48,289 nt of DNA from JBJXFK01 sp046155505 (GTDB lineage: Bacteria; Planctomycetota; Phycisphaerae; UBA1845; Fen-1342): positions 1 to 48,289 of the forward strand of contig JBJXFK010000111.1 of the NCBI GenBank assembly GCA_046155505.1, given 5' to 3'. Made by a program: the position numbers and the translations under genes. The notes beneath the pieces were generated by a model that was not told the origin of the DNA, made no database searches, and saw nothing but the letters and a program-made list of their open reading frames with translations. Positions 17,135 through 27,200 of this stretch are shown here, in pieces; the stretch's first letter is position 1; each line of letters begins with the position of its first letter.

Positions 17135-20100
17135 ATGTATCGAATTCAATCGGTCATTGCGCGAGCATTGTCTTTTTGCGCAGTGGCGACGATTTGCTGT
17201 CCACTGAGTTTCGCCGCGGACGTCATTTGGTCCAACGCCGCCGGCGGGCGCTGGGGTGATGCGGCGAATTGGACGGGCGGCGTGGTGCCGAGCGTCGCGG
17301 ACAACGCGATCATCACGCTGCCGGTGACGGTCGCGATTGATGACAATCGAAGCGTCGGCGGTCTGAGCGTTGCGAGCGGATCGACGCTGCAGATTCGCGG
17401 CAACAACGTGCGCGGGCACGCGACACTGACACTCTCGGGCGTCGGCACGAATCAGGGGATCATCCAACTCGATTCGTCGAGCGGCTCATTCACCGGCAAC
17501 CTGAGCGTGACGGGTTCGGGCATTCTGAACAACGCGCCGGCTGCGCGCATCGAACTGCTCGCGACGTTTGCCACCAATCGCGGCCTGTTCGGCACCATCC
17601 GAAATCAGGGCACGATTTTTGCCGACGCGGCGTACGACGCGAGTCCGCAGAGATTGCAGTTCAGCGGCGGACAGTATCTTGCCGATGGCGGCGTGTTGCA
17701 GGGCGCGTTCTTTCTGGTGAACCGAGAGCTACAGACAATTTCTTCGCCGCCCGCGGCCAGCACGATTCGCGTTGCCACCGGCTGTTCGATCAGCAGCGAC
17801 GTGCAAGCGGGTTACACGGTCGAAATTCTCGGCACGGCACAATGGGGGCACGCCGTTGTCAACGTTTCGTCGAGCGTGGCGAATCGCGGCGTGATCCGGC
17901 TAGGAACTTTGTCGGGATCGTACTATTCGCAGTTGCTGTTCGCCGCCGACCAGGTGCTGACCAACGAATCGGGCGGCGAGTTGGTATTCGCCGCCGGGCT
18001 GCGAGAAGATCGCTATTTCAGTGGGAACCTGATCAATGCGGGAACTGTTGCCGTCGAGACAGACGTCCTGGCGGTCATCAATGGAGTGGTCGCGCAGCAG
18101 GCGGGGTCGATCTCCGCCGCCGGCAAGTGGCGCCACGACAGCGGCTCATTCACGTTTACCGGCGGCACAACGAGCGGCAACGTCTATTGCTCGGGCGTGG
18201 CGCTGGATGTGCAGAACACCGTGACCGCCGTGTCATCGCTGCTTGCCGAAGGGGTCAATACACTGGTCCGTAATGACTCGCCTGTCGTGACGATCACGCT
18301 TGAGGGGAACGTGGTAACCGGGCATTCAAGTCTGCGCATGCCGGCCGATGCGACGAATCGAGGTGTGCTGCGGCTGACGACGACAAGTGCTTCTTTCTAT
18401 GCCCAGCTTCTCAACGAAAACGATTCGACGTTGACCAATGCGGCGACGGGTTTGATCGAATTGAAGGACGGTGCCGGACAGTCACGATACGTGCATGGCA
18501 AACTGGTCAATCGCGGCCGCGTTGTGGCCGATTCGTCGTTTGATACACAACCCAACCGACTCGAAGTGGCCAATGGCACGTACGTGGCCGATGGTGGAAC
18601 GCTGGAGGGGGCGATCTACCTGCGGAACAAGACGATTTCCACAGCCGCATCGCCGGCGCAACCCTCCATTATTCGCGTCGCAGCGGACACCAACGTACTG
18701 ACCAGCGATGTCTTCGCCGGTTACAGCGTGGAGGTCTACGGCACGCTGCATTGGGGGCATGGCGTGCTCCAGGTCGCATCCAGCGTCACCAATCGCGGGC
18801 GCATGCGGCTCGGCTCCGAGAATTCATCCTTCTACTCGCAAATCATTGTTGCAAGCGGCGCAGCGCTCACCAACGCGGCGGGCGCATCGTTGGAAATGAT
18901 CGCCGGCGTGCGGGTGAATCGTTACTTCAACGGATCGCTCGTGAATGCGGGCACAATTGCAGTCGATCCGACTGTGCTGGTTGTCAGCAGCGGCGACCTG
19001 TTGCAACAGAGCGGTTCGTTCTCCGCACTCGGAAAGTGGCAGCAGGATAGCGGCAGCATGACGATCAGCGGCGGCGTGACCGGCGGCAACGTCTACGCTT
19101 CCGGCGTAACGCTCGTGGTTGGCGCGGGCGTAACGAGCGCGTCGTCGATGTTTGTCGAGGGGGTCAACACGTTTGTGGGTAACGCCTCGCCCCAGATGAC
19201 GATCACCTGCGAGGGCAACGGCAGCACCGGTCACGCCGTGCTGCGTGCGTCCGCCGACGCGACCAATCGCGGCGACATACGCCTCGATTCCACGAACGAC
19301 TCGTTTTATTCCCAAGTGCTCGTGGATCCGGGGATGACGCTGACCAACGAATCGACCGGCGAGATTCGCTTCGTGAGTACCGCCGGTCAGAGTCGCTACC
19401 TCACGGGAACCGTGCTCAATCGCGGTGCGATCGTCGCCGACGACGCATTCGACGTCGCCCCGCAGCGGGTCGTCTTCACGACCGGCGAGTACATCGCCGA
19501 TGGTGGAACGATCAGCGGCGCGGTGTACTGCCGCGATCACGACGTGCGGCTGATCGGATCGCCGGCTTTCGCTTCGGTCATTCGCCTCGCGGGCCCGGGG
19601 AATCGACTGCTGACCGATGCGATTCCCGGCTACGAGTTGGAGCTGGAAGCAACCGCGCAGTGGGGCAACAGCGTTGTCAACGTGCCTGCGTCGATCAGCA
19701 ATTTCAGCGAGATTCGGCTGAGTAGCTCGTCGCCGAACTTCTACTCGCAGATCATTCTCGGCGCGAATCAGCTTCTAACCAACGCGCCGAACGGATTGAT
19801 TCGCACCGTGGGCGGCAATCGCCAGGATCGGTACATTTCGGGATCGTTCCACAATGACGGCGTAGTACACGTTGATTCGGGTACCATCCTGAACACCGGC
19901 GCGTATTCGCAATCCGATATGGGTGCGTATGAAGTCGAGCTTGGCGGCACTGCGGCAGGACAGTTCTCGCGCTGGGCAGTCAGCGGCAATGCCAGTCTCG
20001 ACGGAAAGCTGCGAATCACCCGCGTCGGCGGTTTCACGCCGATATTGGGCGATCGGTTTCAAATCATGACGTTCAATTCGTTCAGTGATCGATTCAGTTG

Positions 20101-20377
20101 CAACGACATCGAGGGCATTTTCGTCCAGGGCAATCTGCGGTTTTCGCTCGAGCGCAATCCGACGAACCTGACGCTTGAGGTGGTGGACTTTGCACTCTTA
20201 CCGACCGACCCGGATTGCGATTGCGAGATCGACCTCACCGACCTGGCAAATGTGCTGGTGAATTTTGGCACACCGACAGGCATGCAACTCGCCGACGGCG
20301 ACTTCGATGGAAATGGGGCGGTCGATCTGACCGATTTGGCTTTGCTGCTGAGCAATTTCGGAACGGCGTGTCCGTAA
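17135..20377 (+). CDS. Secreted repetitive beta-solenoid-like protein with dockerin-type Cys tail
   Basis: 1080-residue secreted protein with no clear enzyme domain. A signal peptide ends near PLSFAA. The mature start (DVIWSNAAGGRWGDAANWTG) is the 'GG-WGDAANW' motif seen at the start of many planctomycete surface proteins. The body is a two-level repeat: the marker FYSQ/YYSQ recurs at residues 263, 421, 566, 724 and 869, spacing 158, 145, 158, 145. After ~40 more beta residues the protein ends in a duplicated dockerin-like EF loop (DLTDLANVLVNFG; DGNGAVDLTDLALLLSNFG) and the terminal CP. The ATG at 17135 has AAGGGGAG six bases upstream; a longer frame from 17036 lacks that. It is probably displayed or released through the type II system. 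Confidence 0.85.
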   Translation: MYRIQSVIARALSFCAVATICCPLSFAADVIWSNAAGGRWGDAANWTGGVVPSVADNAIITLPVTVAIDDNRSVGGLSVASGSTLQIRGNNVRGHATLTLSGVGTNQGIIQLDSSSGSFTGNLSVTGSGILNNAPAARIELLATFATNRGLFGTIRNQGTIFADAAYDASPQRLQFSGGQYLADGGVLQGAFFLVNRELQTISSPPAASTIRVATGCSISSDVQAGYTVEILGTAQWGHAVVNVSSSVANRGVIRLGTLSGSYYSQLLFAADQVLTNESGGELVFAAGLREDRYFSGNLINAGTVAVETDVLAVINGVVAQQAGSISAAGKWRHDSGSFTFTGGTTSGNVYCSGVALDVQNTVTAVSSLLAEGVNTLVRNDSPVVTITLEGNVVTGHSSLRMPADATNRGVLRLTTTSASFYAQLLNENDSTLTNAATGLIELKDGAGQSRYVHGKLVNRGRVVADSSFDTQPNRLEVANGTYVADGGTLEGAIYLRNKTISTAASPAQPSIIRVAADTNVLTSDVFAGYSVEVYGTLHWGHGVLQVASSVTNRGRMRLGSENSSFYSQIIVASGAALTNAAGASLEMIAGVRVNRYFNGSLVNAGTIAVDPTVLVVSSGDLLQQSGSFSALGKWQQDSGSMTISGGVTGGNVYASGVTLVVGAGVTSASSMFVEGVNTFVGNASPQMTITCEGNGSTGHAVLRASADATNRGDIRLDSTNDSFYSQVLVDPGMTLTNESTGEIRFVSTAGQSRYLTGTVLNRGAIVADDAFDVAPQRVVFTTGEYIADGGTISGAVYCRDHDVRLIGSPAFASVIRLAGPGNRLLTDAIPGYELELEATAQWGNSVVNVPASISNFSEIRLSSSSPNFYSQIILGANQLLTNAPNGLIRTVGGNRQDRYISGSFHNDGVVHVDSGTILNTGAYSQSDMGAYEVELGGTAAGQFSRWAVSGNASLDGKLRITRVGGFTPILGDRFQIMTFNSFSDRFSCNDIEGIFVQGNLRFSLERNPTNLTLEVVDFALLPTDPDCDCEIDLTDLANVLVNFGTPTGMQLADGDFDGNGAVDLTDLALLLSNFGTACP

Positions 20378-20405
20378 CTCGTTTCATCGCGCGCCACAAA
20401 TAGAA

Positions 20406-20444
20406 AGGCCCGATGATCGGTGTGAATTACCGATCATCGGGCCT
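20406..20444. terminator. Bidirectional terminator between convergent dockerin genes
   Basis: Perfect 16-base stem: AGGCCCGATGATCGGT (20406-20421) pairs with 20429-20444 around a GTGAATT loop. It lies 28 bases after the upstream stop and 34 bases before the stop of the convergent peptidase gene. A modest pyrimidine run follows on the plus strand, and the A-run before the stem (GAAA) gives Ts on the minus strand. Confidence 0.85.
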
Positions 20445-20478
20445 CTCTCGCTCTTCCGCGTTGCGAAACGGGCAAGGA

Positions 20479-22857
20479 TTACGCGCAATTCGCCCCAAAC
20501 ACCGCCAGCAGCGACGATAGATCAGTCAAATCCACCGCACCATCGCCATTGAAATCGCCCTGCGACGCCGTCGCACCGCTTGCGATACCGAAATTCGACA
20601 GCACGACCGACAGATCGGTCAGGCCGATCTGGCCGTCGCCGTTGAGATCGAACGGGCAAGGCGGCGACACGGTGAAGCGCACCACTGCATTGCCGAGCGG
20701 CTGCCCGTCGCCGCTGGGCAGCGACGAAGATGCCAGCGCGTCGGCCACTTCGCCATCGAGCCGAATGCCTCCGCCGGTGACTGTGTCCGCGACCGTCAAC
20801 TCATAACTACCGGGCGACAGCGGGGCGGCGAATGTCAGTGTTCGCGTAAACGTTACATTGTTGTAACCCTGACTTGCGGGCGTCACGACGATGCCGTCGC
20901 GTCTGAGCGTCATCGACGCAGAGTTCGTCGTTACGTTCGCGCTAAACGTCGCACTCACCTGCGTCGGGCCGCTGGTCGCGCCGAATACGCTGCCCGGCGC
21001 GGGGCTGACCTGCACGACCTTTGGCGGACCGGCGACATAAGCGACCGGATTGCGGCCGCCGTTGAGAATCCAGTTGAATTCGTCGAGCACTACAGCGGTG
21101 GGGGCGAGCGGAATCGGGATGACATAGTGCTCGGTCGTCGCATCGTTCCAGATCGTGTACGTGGTCGAGCCATTCGCATCATCCACGCGAATATCGATTG
21201 GCATGGTGATCGCACCAATCGAGCCGGCTTGTGTCTGCGTGACGTAGAGCCGCAGATATCGTTGCCCGTTGATCACCACCGAGTTCGAGCCATAGCTGTA
21301 CGTCGGCCAGCCGATGCCGTAGATCCAGCGGTCAAAGAACCAGTTGAGCTCGCGCTCCGAAACCGTCTCGGCGACGGCGATGAAGTCGTCGGTCGATCCG
21401 CCGCTTCCCTCGTAGGTCGCGCGCCAGACGGCGAGCGTTTCGAAGAAGGTGGCGTCGCCCAGGATTTTTCGCAGCATGTGCAACACCCAGCCGCCTTTGC
21501 GATAGCTGAGATTGCCGTCGAAGATGCGCGGGAAATCCGCCGGATCATCGACGTACACCGTCTCCGCGAGCACGGTGTTCGAGGGCTTTCGCGAAGCCAT
21601 CGCCGCATGCAGCGCGGGCAGGCCGCTCGAACCGGGTGCACGCTCCTGCCAAATCGCCTCGCCGTACGTTGCCCAACCCTCGTTCAGCCAAATGTCGTTC
21701 CAATAGCGACAGGTGACGTTGTCGCCCCACCATTGATGGGCGAGCTCGTGCGCGGTGACTGATTCGACAAACGTGCCCTGGCCGGTATTGGTCTGGTGCT
21801 CCATGCCGCCGCCGAAGAGAAACTGATACATGCCGTATTTTTCGGCGATGAACGGATACTCGCCATAAACCGGTCGAAACGCCTCCAGCATCGCGATGCA
21901 GCGCTCCCACGCAGCGCGATTGGCGGGCGTGTCGCTGGCGGGGAAGAGATTGAACTCGACCGGCATGGTGCCGCCGGGGTGGTTGTAATTAACCGTCCAG
22001 GTGTTGTAGATGCTGGCGGCGAAGCAGAAGAGATAGCTGGCAGTCGGGATGTTCGTCGCCCAGCGATAGCGAGCGCGGCTGCTCGGCAGTGCATCGATGC
22101 CTTGCAGCAACCCGTTCGAAACGGCGCGGAGACTGTTAGGCACGATGATCGACATTTCCATCGTGGCCTTGTCGGAATTGTCGCCGGCCTCAGCAAAGTC
22201 GCCGTCTTTGGCCGGCCACCACGTCGCGGCGAAATACGGTTGGCTGAGCGACGCGATCATCGGGTTGCCGCTGGTCGTGTCGAAGTTGATCGACCCGAAG
22301 CCGCGCGCCACGGCGATGCCGTCGTAGGCGATCGAGATCGTGAATTCCTCGCCAGCGTTGTAGGCGCGGTCGAGCGGAATCTGGCGACCATAGCTGCCGA
22401 CGGCGGCGATGTTGGCCGGGTTGATCGGCGTGATGTCGTTGATCGCGGCGCTGGTGATGGTGTAATTCGACCGCAGGCGAATGGTGAACTGCGTCAGGCC
22501 GTTGGTCAGGCTGCGCACGAGGATGCGGTTGGTGCCGGTGATGCGCTCTGTGGCGGGGAAAATTTCGAATTCGAGTTGGTAATGCAGCACGTCAGTCTCG
22601 CCGAAGGCCTCGCGCGACGCGATGTCGTCGCCGGCAGGGTCATAGATCGGCAGTCCGGCGAGGAAGCGTTCGCGCAGCGCGCAGGCCTTGCCGCAGCCGA
22701 CGTAATCGCCGCACGCGCCCAATTCCCGGTTGTGATGAAGCGTCGCGTCGGGAGGTGTGGCGGGAGTCTGTGCAATCCCGGCAGTGACGCAGCAGGTTGC
22801 CAGCAAGGTTGCGAGCAAACGACAGACCCCGGTCGGACGGCGAGAATCCAAGTTCAT
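20479..22857 (-). CDS. Secreted M1-family metallopeptidase with dockerin-type Cys tail
   Basis: Zinc aminopeptidase of the M1 (gluzincin) family, 792 residues, exported. The signal peptide covers residues 1-29. The GAMEN-like exopeptidase loop reads FGGGMEHQTNTG. The zinc site is HELAH with H370, E371 and H374, and the third ligand is E393 in WLNEGWATY, spaced as in M1 enzymes. After the catalytic half come a beta sandwich (bacterial Ig-like, around PGSVFGATSGPTQVSA) and a duplicated dockerin-like tail (DLNGDGQIGLTDLSVVLSNFG; FNGDGAVDLTDLSSLLAVFG) ending in CA. It likely degrades peptides at or outside the cell surface. It converges on the preceding gene and shares its terminator. Confidence 0.93.
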   Translation of the reverse strand: MNLDSRRPTGVCRLLATLLATCCVTAGIAQTPATPPDATLHHNRELGACGDYVGCGKACALRERFLAGLPIYDPAGDDIASREAFGETDVLHYQLEFEIFPATERITGTNRILVRSLTNGLTQFTIRLRSNYTITSAAINDITPINPANIAAVGSYGRQIPLDRAYNAGEEFTISIAYDGIAVARGFGSINFDTTSGNPMIASLSQPYFAATWWPAKDGDFAEAGDNSDKATMEMSIIVPNSLRAVSNGLLQGIDALPSSRARYRWATNIPTASYLFCFAASIYNTWTVNYNHPGGTMPVEFNLFPASDTPANRAAWERCIAMLEAFRPVYGEYPFIAEKYGMYQFLFGGGMEHQTNTGQGTFVESVTAHELAHQWWGDNVTCRYWNDIWLNEGWATYGEAIWQERAPGSSGLPALHAAMASRKPSNTVLAETVYVDDPADFPRIFDGNLSYRKGGWVLHMLRKILGDATFFETLAVWRATYEGSGGSTDDFIAVAETVSERELNWFFDRWIYGIGWPTYSYGSNSVVINGQRYLRLYVTQTQAGSIGAITMPIDIRVDDANGSTTYTIWNDATTEHYVIPIPLAPTAVVLDEFNWILNGGRNPVAYVAGPPKVVQVSPAPGSVFGATSGPTQVSATFSANVTTNSASMTLRRDGIVVTPASQGYNNVTFTRTLTFAAPLSPGSYELTVADTVTGGGIRLDGEVADALASSSLPSGDGQPLGNAVVRFTVSPPCPFDLNGDGQIGLTDLSVVLSNFGIASGATASQGDFNGDGAVDLTDLSSLLAVFGANCA

Positions 22858-23036
22858 GAAGCAGCCCCCAAATCGGCGCGGTTTGGCCCAACAGGCGAGA
22901 TTTCGTCAGGATATCGGGTCAACCGGCGCGAGGGCAAGCCTATTCCGGCGAATAGCGGGAAAGCGTCAGGCGGAATTACCGAAAAAAAGTGGCTGCGGAT
23001 TTGACTCGGGGCGATGTGGGTGCCTAATACTTATTG
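22858..23036. other. Upstream region of the M1 peptidase gene
   Basis: No coding sequence seen. It should contain the peptidase promoter on the minus strand, and on the plus strand it leads into the small-RNA promoter described separately. Confidence 0.4.
23001..23030 (+). promoter_or_regulatory. Candidate promoter of a short RNA
   Basis: TTGACT at 23001-23006 is a near-consensus -35. TAATAC at 23025-23030 follows after 18 bases as a weak -10 (three of six consensus matches). It faces the hairpin terminator at 23066-23096, and no ORF begins between. Confidence 0.4.
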
Positions 23037-23096
23037 ATTCGAGCTTACTCCTCCTCCTGTACAAGGACGCCCGCCATCCGGCGGGCGTCTTTTTTT
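23037..23096 (+). ncRNA. Candidate ~60-nt small RNA with anti-Shine-Dalgarno loop
   Basis: The sequence between the candidate promoter and a strong terminator has no reading frame. It contains TCCTCCTCCT (about 23048-23059), complementary to a ribosome-binding GGAGG, flanked by CTTAC and GTACAAG that can pair with a two-base bulge and present it in a loop. The terminator forms the second hairpin. CCUCC-loop RNAs with this shape are known in other bacteria. Transcription here is not shown, and the family is unassigned. Confidence 0.45.
23066..23096 (+). terminator. Rho-independent terminator without an upstream ORF
   Basis: Stem GACGCCCGCC (23066-23075) with GGCGGGCGTC (23080-23089), loop ATCC, then seven Ts. 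It is the clearest intrinsic terminator in the window and is not preceded by any rightward gene for over 2.5 kb. Confidence 0.9.
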
Positions 23097-23490
23097 ACAT
23101 CGGGTTGGAACGGTCTCGTCGGTACACCTCACGCGTCAATCGCGATGCTAATCCCATGTACCGCCGTAACTTGCGTGTACGTGGTGGGCGCTTGTGCTGA
23201 GTTTCCAATCCAAAGTAGCCGGGCACCCGACCGAAGTCCAACGCTGAAACGAGGGTATGGCCATTCGCCCGCAGCGTTGCGCCGAGAGCATCGCTCAAGA
23301 ATAGGCTGACTGGAATCGCTCGCAGTCGCATAACGCCCTCGACGCTGCGGCGGAACGTGAGTGCAAGTCAGTACGCACTTCGCCGGTGCGGACCGCGTGC
23401 TTGCGACGCGCGGGGTGCCGTGTCATTCGGACTTTTGAGCCGGCGTGCGACTCACCGCGCGAATTCACTGATTCCAAAAGGAACAAAAAT
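23097..23490. other. Non-coding stretch before the small hypothetical gene
   Basis: 394 bases with no convincing gene on either strand. Short frames here lack ribosome-binding sites and codon bias. I see no repeat family in it. Confidence 0.4.
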
Positions 23491-23556
23491 ATGGAGTACC
23501 CGTCCAAGAAGTCTGGTTCAGTCGTCTATGTTCCTGTGCCGACCGAGAGCGATTGA
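23491..23556 (+). CDS. Possible 21-residue small ORF
   Basis: Starts MEYPSKKSGSVVYV and ends PVPTESD. AAAGGAAC lies eight bases before the ATG, a plausible ribosome-binding site. It ends 67 bases before the next gene, and a GGTAACC/GGTTACC hairpin (23587-23606) lies between them. It may be a leader peptide or chance; nothing but the start region supports it. Confidence 0.25.
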   Translation: MEYPSKKSGSVVYVPVPTESD

Positions 23557-23623
23557 AAGGGCGGTTGGTGACAGAAACACTGAGGCGGTAACCAAGACGG
23601 GTTACCAACAAAGGGAGAAGGTC

Positions 23624-23947
23624 ATGGATAGCGAGGGCATGCAGCGACCGGAAGAGCAGAACGAAGGCCAGGCCGAGAGCGAAGAAATGATGACCGCGCC
23701 GGCGACGATCGATCCGATCACGGACGAGCTTCGTCACGCCGTGGCGGAGCACTTTTTCGACCGGCCCGAAGAGATCGATCTGCGCGGGCTGTGGCGGGCC
23801 GAGAATGTGACCTTTGTGCGAGCGAATTGGTGGAAGACCGGCATCGACGGCGTGTCGCACATGCGACGCTCGGTGCTGCTGCGTGTTGAACACATGCGTG
23901 ACGGCTGGGTGATCGAGGAATATCCGGAACGACTCGCTGCGGCCTGA
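23624..23947 (+). CDS. Small conserved-looking hypothetical protein
   Basis: 107 residues, not recognised. The first ~25 are acidic and Gln/Glu-rich (MDSEGMQRPEEQNEGQAESE). The rest is compact with many aromatic residues: VAEHFFDRPEEIDLRGLW, VRANWWKTG and MRDGWVIEEYPERL. It has no signal peptide or membrane helix, so it is probably cytoplasmic. The ATG has AAGGGAGAAGG directly upstream, which excludes the longer open frame from 23357. It stands alone between non-coding regions. The strong ribosome-binding site and coherent C-terminal half argue that it is a real gene. Confidence 0.7.
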   Translation: MDSEGMQRPEEQNEGQAESEEMMTAPATIDPITDELRHAVAEHFFDRPEEIDLRGLWRAENVTFVRANWWKTGIDGVSHMRRSVLLRVEHMRDGWVIEEYPERLAAA

Positions 23948-23989
23948 TCGGCGCGCGGGCGACACAATCTGCAAGGTTCTCTCTCCTCA

Positions 23990-24236
23990 GGGGGCCCGTT
24001 CGTCGCGAGAGCGACGGGCGGGCCTCGTCGCTTTTTAGGGAACAAGGGAACAAAGGGGGAAGGGAACAAGGGGAAAGCGACGGAGCGAGGCAGCGACGAA
24101 GCGACGAAAGGGGCGGAGGGACGGCGCGGGTGCCATGCCGACGAGCGGTACTCCGCCGTCGGCATGCTCGGGACGGGGGAACAATGGAACAGAGTACCAC
24201 CGGAACAGTGGGAAGCGACGAAGCGACTAAAGTGCG
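23990..24236. repeat. Repeat cluster downstream of the kinase gene
   Basis: 24037-24085 has GGGAACAAGGGAACAAAGG-type units. 24091-24111 has GCGACGAAGCGACGA units. 24128-24168 is a palindrome with arms CATGCCGAC and GTCGGCATG around TACT. 24177-24229 again has GGAACA and GAAGCGACGAAGCGAC units. The last reaches within a few bases of the kinase stop (TAG at 24239-24237). No gene is seen. Confidence 0.8.
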
Positions 24237-27200
24237 CTACTGGGACTGGATTCGGCTGATACGCGCGCGCAGCTCCGCGGCTTCCACTTCGCGATTCGCG
24301 GCGACGAGGCGAGCGCCAAGCGTGTTGATCAGCGGGACGAGACGTTTATCACTCTCGCCGACGATCGCTTCGATGTGTTTGAGCGCGCTTTGCAGTGCCT
24401 CAATCGACGATTCGGACGGGTCGCCGCGGCGTTCGGCGATGCCGTCGAGCAGGATGGCGCAGTCGGATACGCGGATCGCGGCGGCGGGTCCGGGCGTGGC
24501 GATGTACTTTTGCCGACATGCGTCCAACACCGCGGCGGCATCGTCATCGCGTTTCAACTCATACAAGATCAGCCCGTGTTCGAATTCGGACTCGATCGTG
24601 TCCGGATGCGTCGCGCCCAGCAGATTGCGACGGCGCTCGATTGCGTCAACGATGATGCCGATCGCGGCCTCGCGATCGCCCGACTGATGCGCGACGTACG
24701 CGTGATTGTGCATCGCCTCGGCCACGCGCGGATGATCGCCGCCGAGCGCGGCCCGAAGCACTGTCACGCTCTCGGCGATCGCGGCGGTCGAACGCGGCCA
24801 GTCACGCTGCATCATCGCGACTTCGGCGATCGACGTGAGCGCGGTCGCAACGTCGATGTGCGCGTCGCCGAACGTGCCGCGAACATCGGCGAGATGTTGC
24901 TCGGCGATGGGCAGAGCGCGATCGGCCCGGCCGGTGCGCGTGTAGTGCTGCACGACCGCCGTGCGCAGCGAGAGCCGATCGGAGTGATTACCCAGCCGCT
25001 CGACCATGCTCGTCGCCGACGCGATCCAGCGCTCGGCGTCGTCGGAGAGTTGCAGGCGGGCGGCGATGCGGGCGCGCAAAATGAGCGTCATGCCCAGATC
25101 GCCGTGGCCGTCAGGGTAGAGCGATTCGTACATCGCCTGTGCGTCAGCCAGCGCCGCGTACGCTTCCTGGAATCTGCCGAGCGATTCGAGCGCGAGCGCG
25201 AGGCTGCGCTGCGAAAGCGCGATGTTCGGGTGCGCCTCGCCGTACGCCGCCCACTGAATCGCCAGTGCATCGCGAACGGCTTGCTCGGATTCCTCGAACC
25301 GTGCAAGCGAATGCAGCGTGCGGCTCAAGTTGTGCAGCGTGACGGCGATATCGGGATGATCGGGGCGCTGACACTCGCGGCGAATCTTGAGCGCGCGGCG
25401 ATAATTCGCTTCGGCCTGCGCGTGCTTACCGACGTGCCGCAGCGCAACGCCGAGCGCGTCGAGGCTCTCGGCGACTTCGAGGGCGTTTTCGCCGAGCGCT
25501 TCGCAGCGTGCGGCGAAAGCGGTTTCGTGAAGCTGGATCGCATCGGCGTACGCGCCCTTTCGCACCAGCACAGTGGCGAGGATGTACTGCGCCGTTGCGG
25601 CTTCGGACGCTCTTTCGCCTGGTGCGTCGCTGCCACTCTCGGCGTCGCTCGCGAGCTTGACCGCCGCGACCAGCGTCGATTCAGCTTCGTCGAGCCGACC
25701 GGCCTCGCGCAGCACGATGCCCAGTTGCACGAGCGGGTCCGTGCGGCGAGTGCCGACGGTTTCATCGAGCTGCAATACACGCCGTAAGTTCTGCTCGGCC
25801 TCGCCGTACTCGCCGAGCGCGGCGTAAGTCTTGCCGATGGTCAGTCGCACGGCGGCTTCGACGTGCGGCTTGTCGGCGAATTGCACGTCAATGTTGCGTT
25901 GTGCGCGGTCGAGCGCTTCGCGAACGGTAGCGCCGCCGCGATCGGCGCGGCCGGGGTCGGCGCTTTCGAGTGTCGTTTGGAGAAACGCGGTGACGGCGCC
26001 GGCGATCTCTGCTTCGGATTGTGCAACGGTGCGGGCGGCTTCGACCTCACGCAGTCGCGACGCGGCGATCCGCTCGGCGGCGCGGGCGCGATCGCGATCG
26101 TCGGCGGCGATAACGGCATAGCGAATCGCCAGCACGCCGCCGCTGATCAGTCCAGCGAGCGCGAGCGTCGCGCCGACCGTCGCTGCGCGATGGCGGCGAT
26201 AGAGTATGCGAAGCTGATAGGTGGTCGTCGCCGGGCGGGCGGCGATCGCGCGACCGCCGAGTAGTGCGCGAATATCGGCGGCGAGCGCGGCTGCGGACTC
26301 ATAGCGCTGTGATCGATCGCGGTGCATCGCTTTGCCGATGACCAGCTCGATATCTCCGCGACAGGCGCGGTTGAGCAAGCCGAGCCTCGTCGGCGAATCG
26401 GATTCGATGGTTCGCAGCAGCGACGCCGGCGCGACGCCGCGCGTTTCGAATGGCAGTCGTCCGCCGAGCAGTTCGTAGCCGATGACGCCGAGTGCATACA
26501 CGTCGCAGCGCGTGTCAACTTCGTCGCTCGCGGCGAGTTGCTCGGGGCTCATGTAGGCGAGCGTGCCGAGCAGCGCGCCGGCTTCGGTGGTGACGCCGTC
26601 GTGCGTCAGGTCGCTGGTGACACGGGCGATGCCGAAGTCGAGGACTTTGGGGGAAGCGACGAAGCGAAAAGGGTGATCCGCGATCGCTTCTTCCCCTTCG
26701 TCGCTTCGTCGCTCCGTCGCTTCGTCGCTAACCAAGATGTTCGCCGGCTTCAGATCGCGATGAATGATCCCGCGCTGATGCGCGTGCTGGATCGCGTCGG
26801 CGACTTTGGCGAGCAGGTCGAGGCGATCGGTCAGCGAGAGGTTTTCAGCGTCGGCATATTGGGTCAACGGCGTGCCGCGCACCAGTTCCATCACGATATA
26901 GGGGCGAGATTCGCCGTCGAGGGTCGCGGTGCCGGTCGCATACACCTGGGCGATGCCGGAGTGTTGCAGGCGGGCGAGGGCGGCGGCCTCGAATTCGAAT
27001 CGGCGGATGGCGGCGGGGGTGGTCAGTCCGGTGCGGAGCAGCTTGATTGCGACCTCGCGGCGTGGCTTGGTTTGTTCGGCGCGATAGACGACGCCCATGC
27101 TGCCGCTGCCGAAGCGCTCGATGACGCGATAGCCGTCGATGTAGGTGGGTTGGTTGGCGGCGTGCGCTTTTGTGAAGACGTGCAACAACGACGAGCCGGC

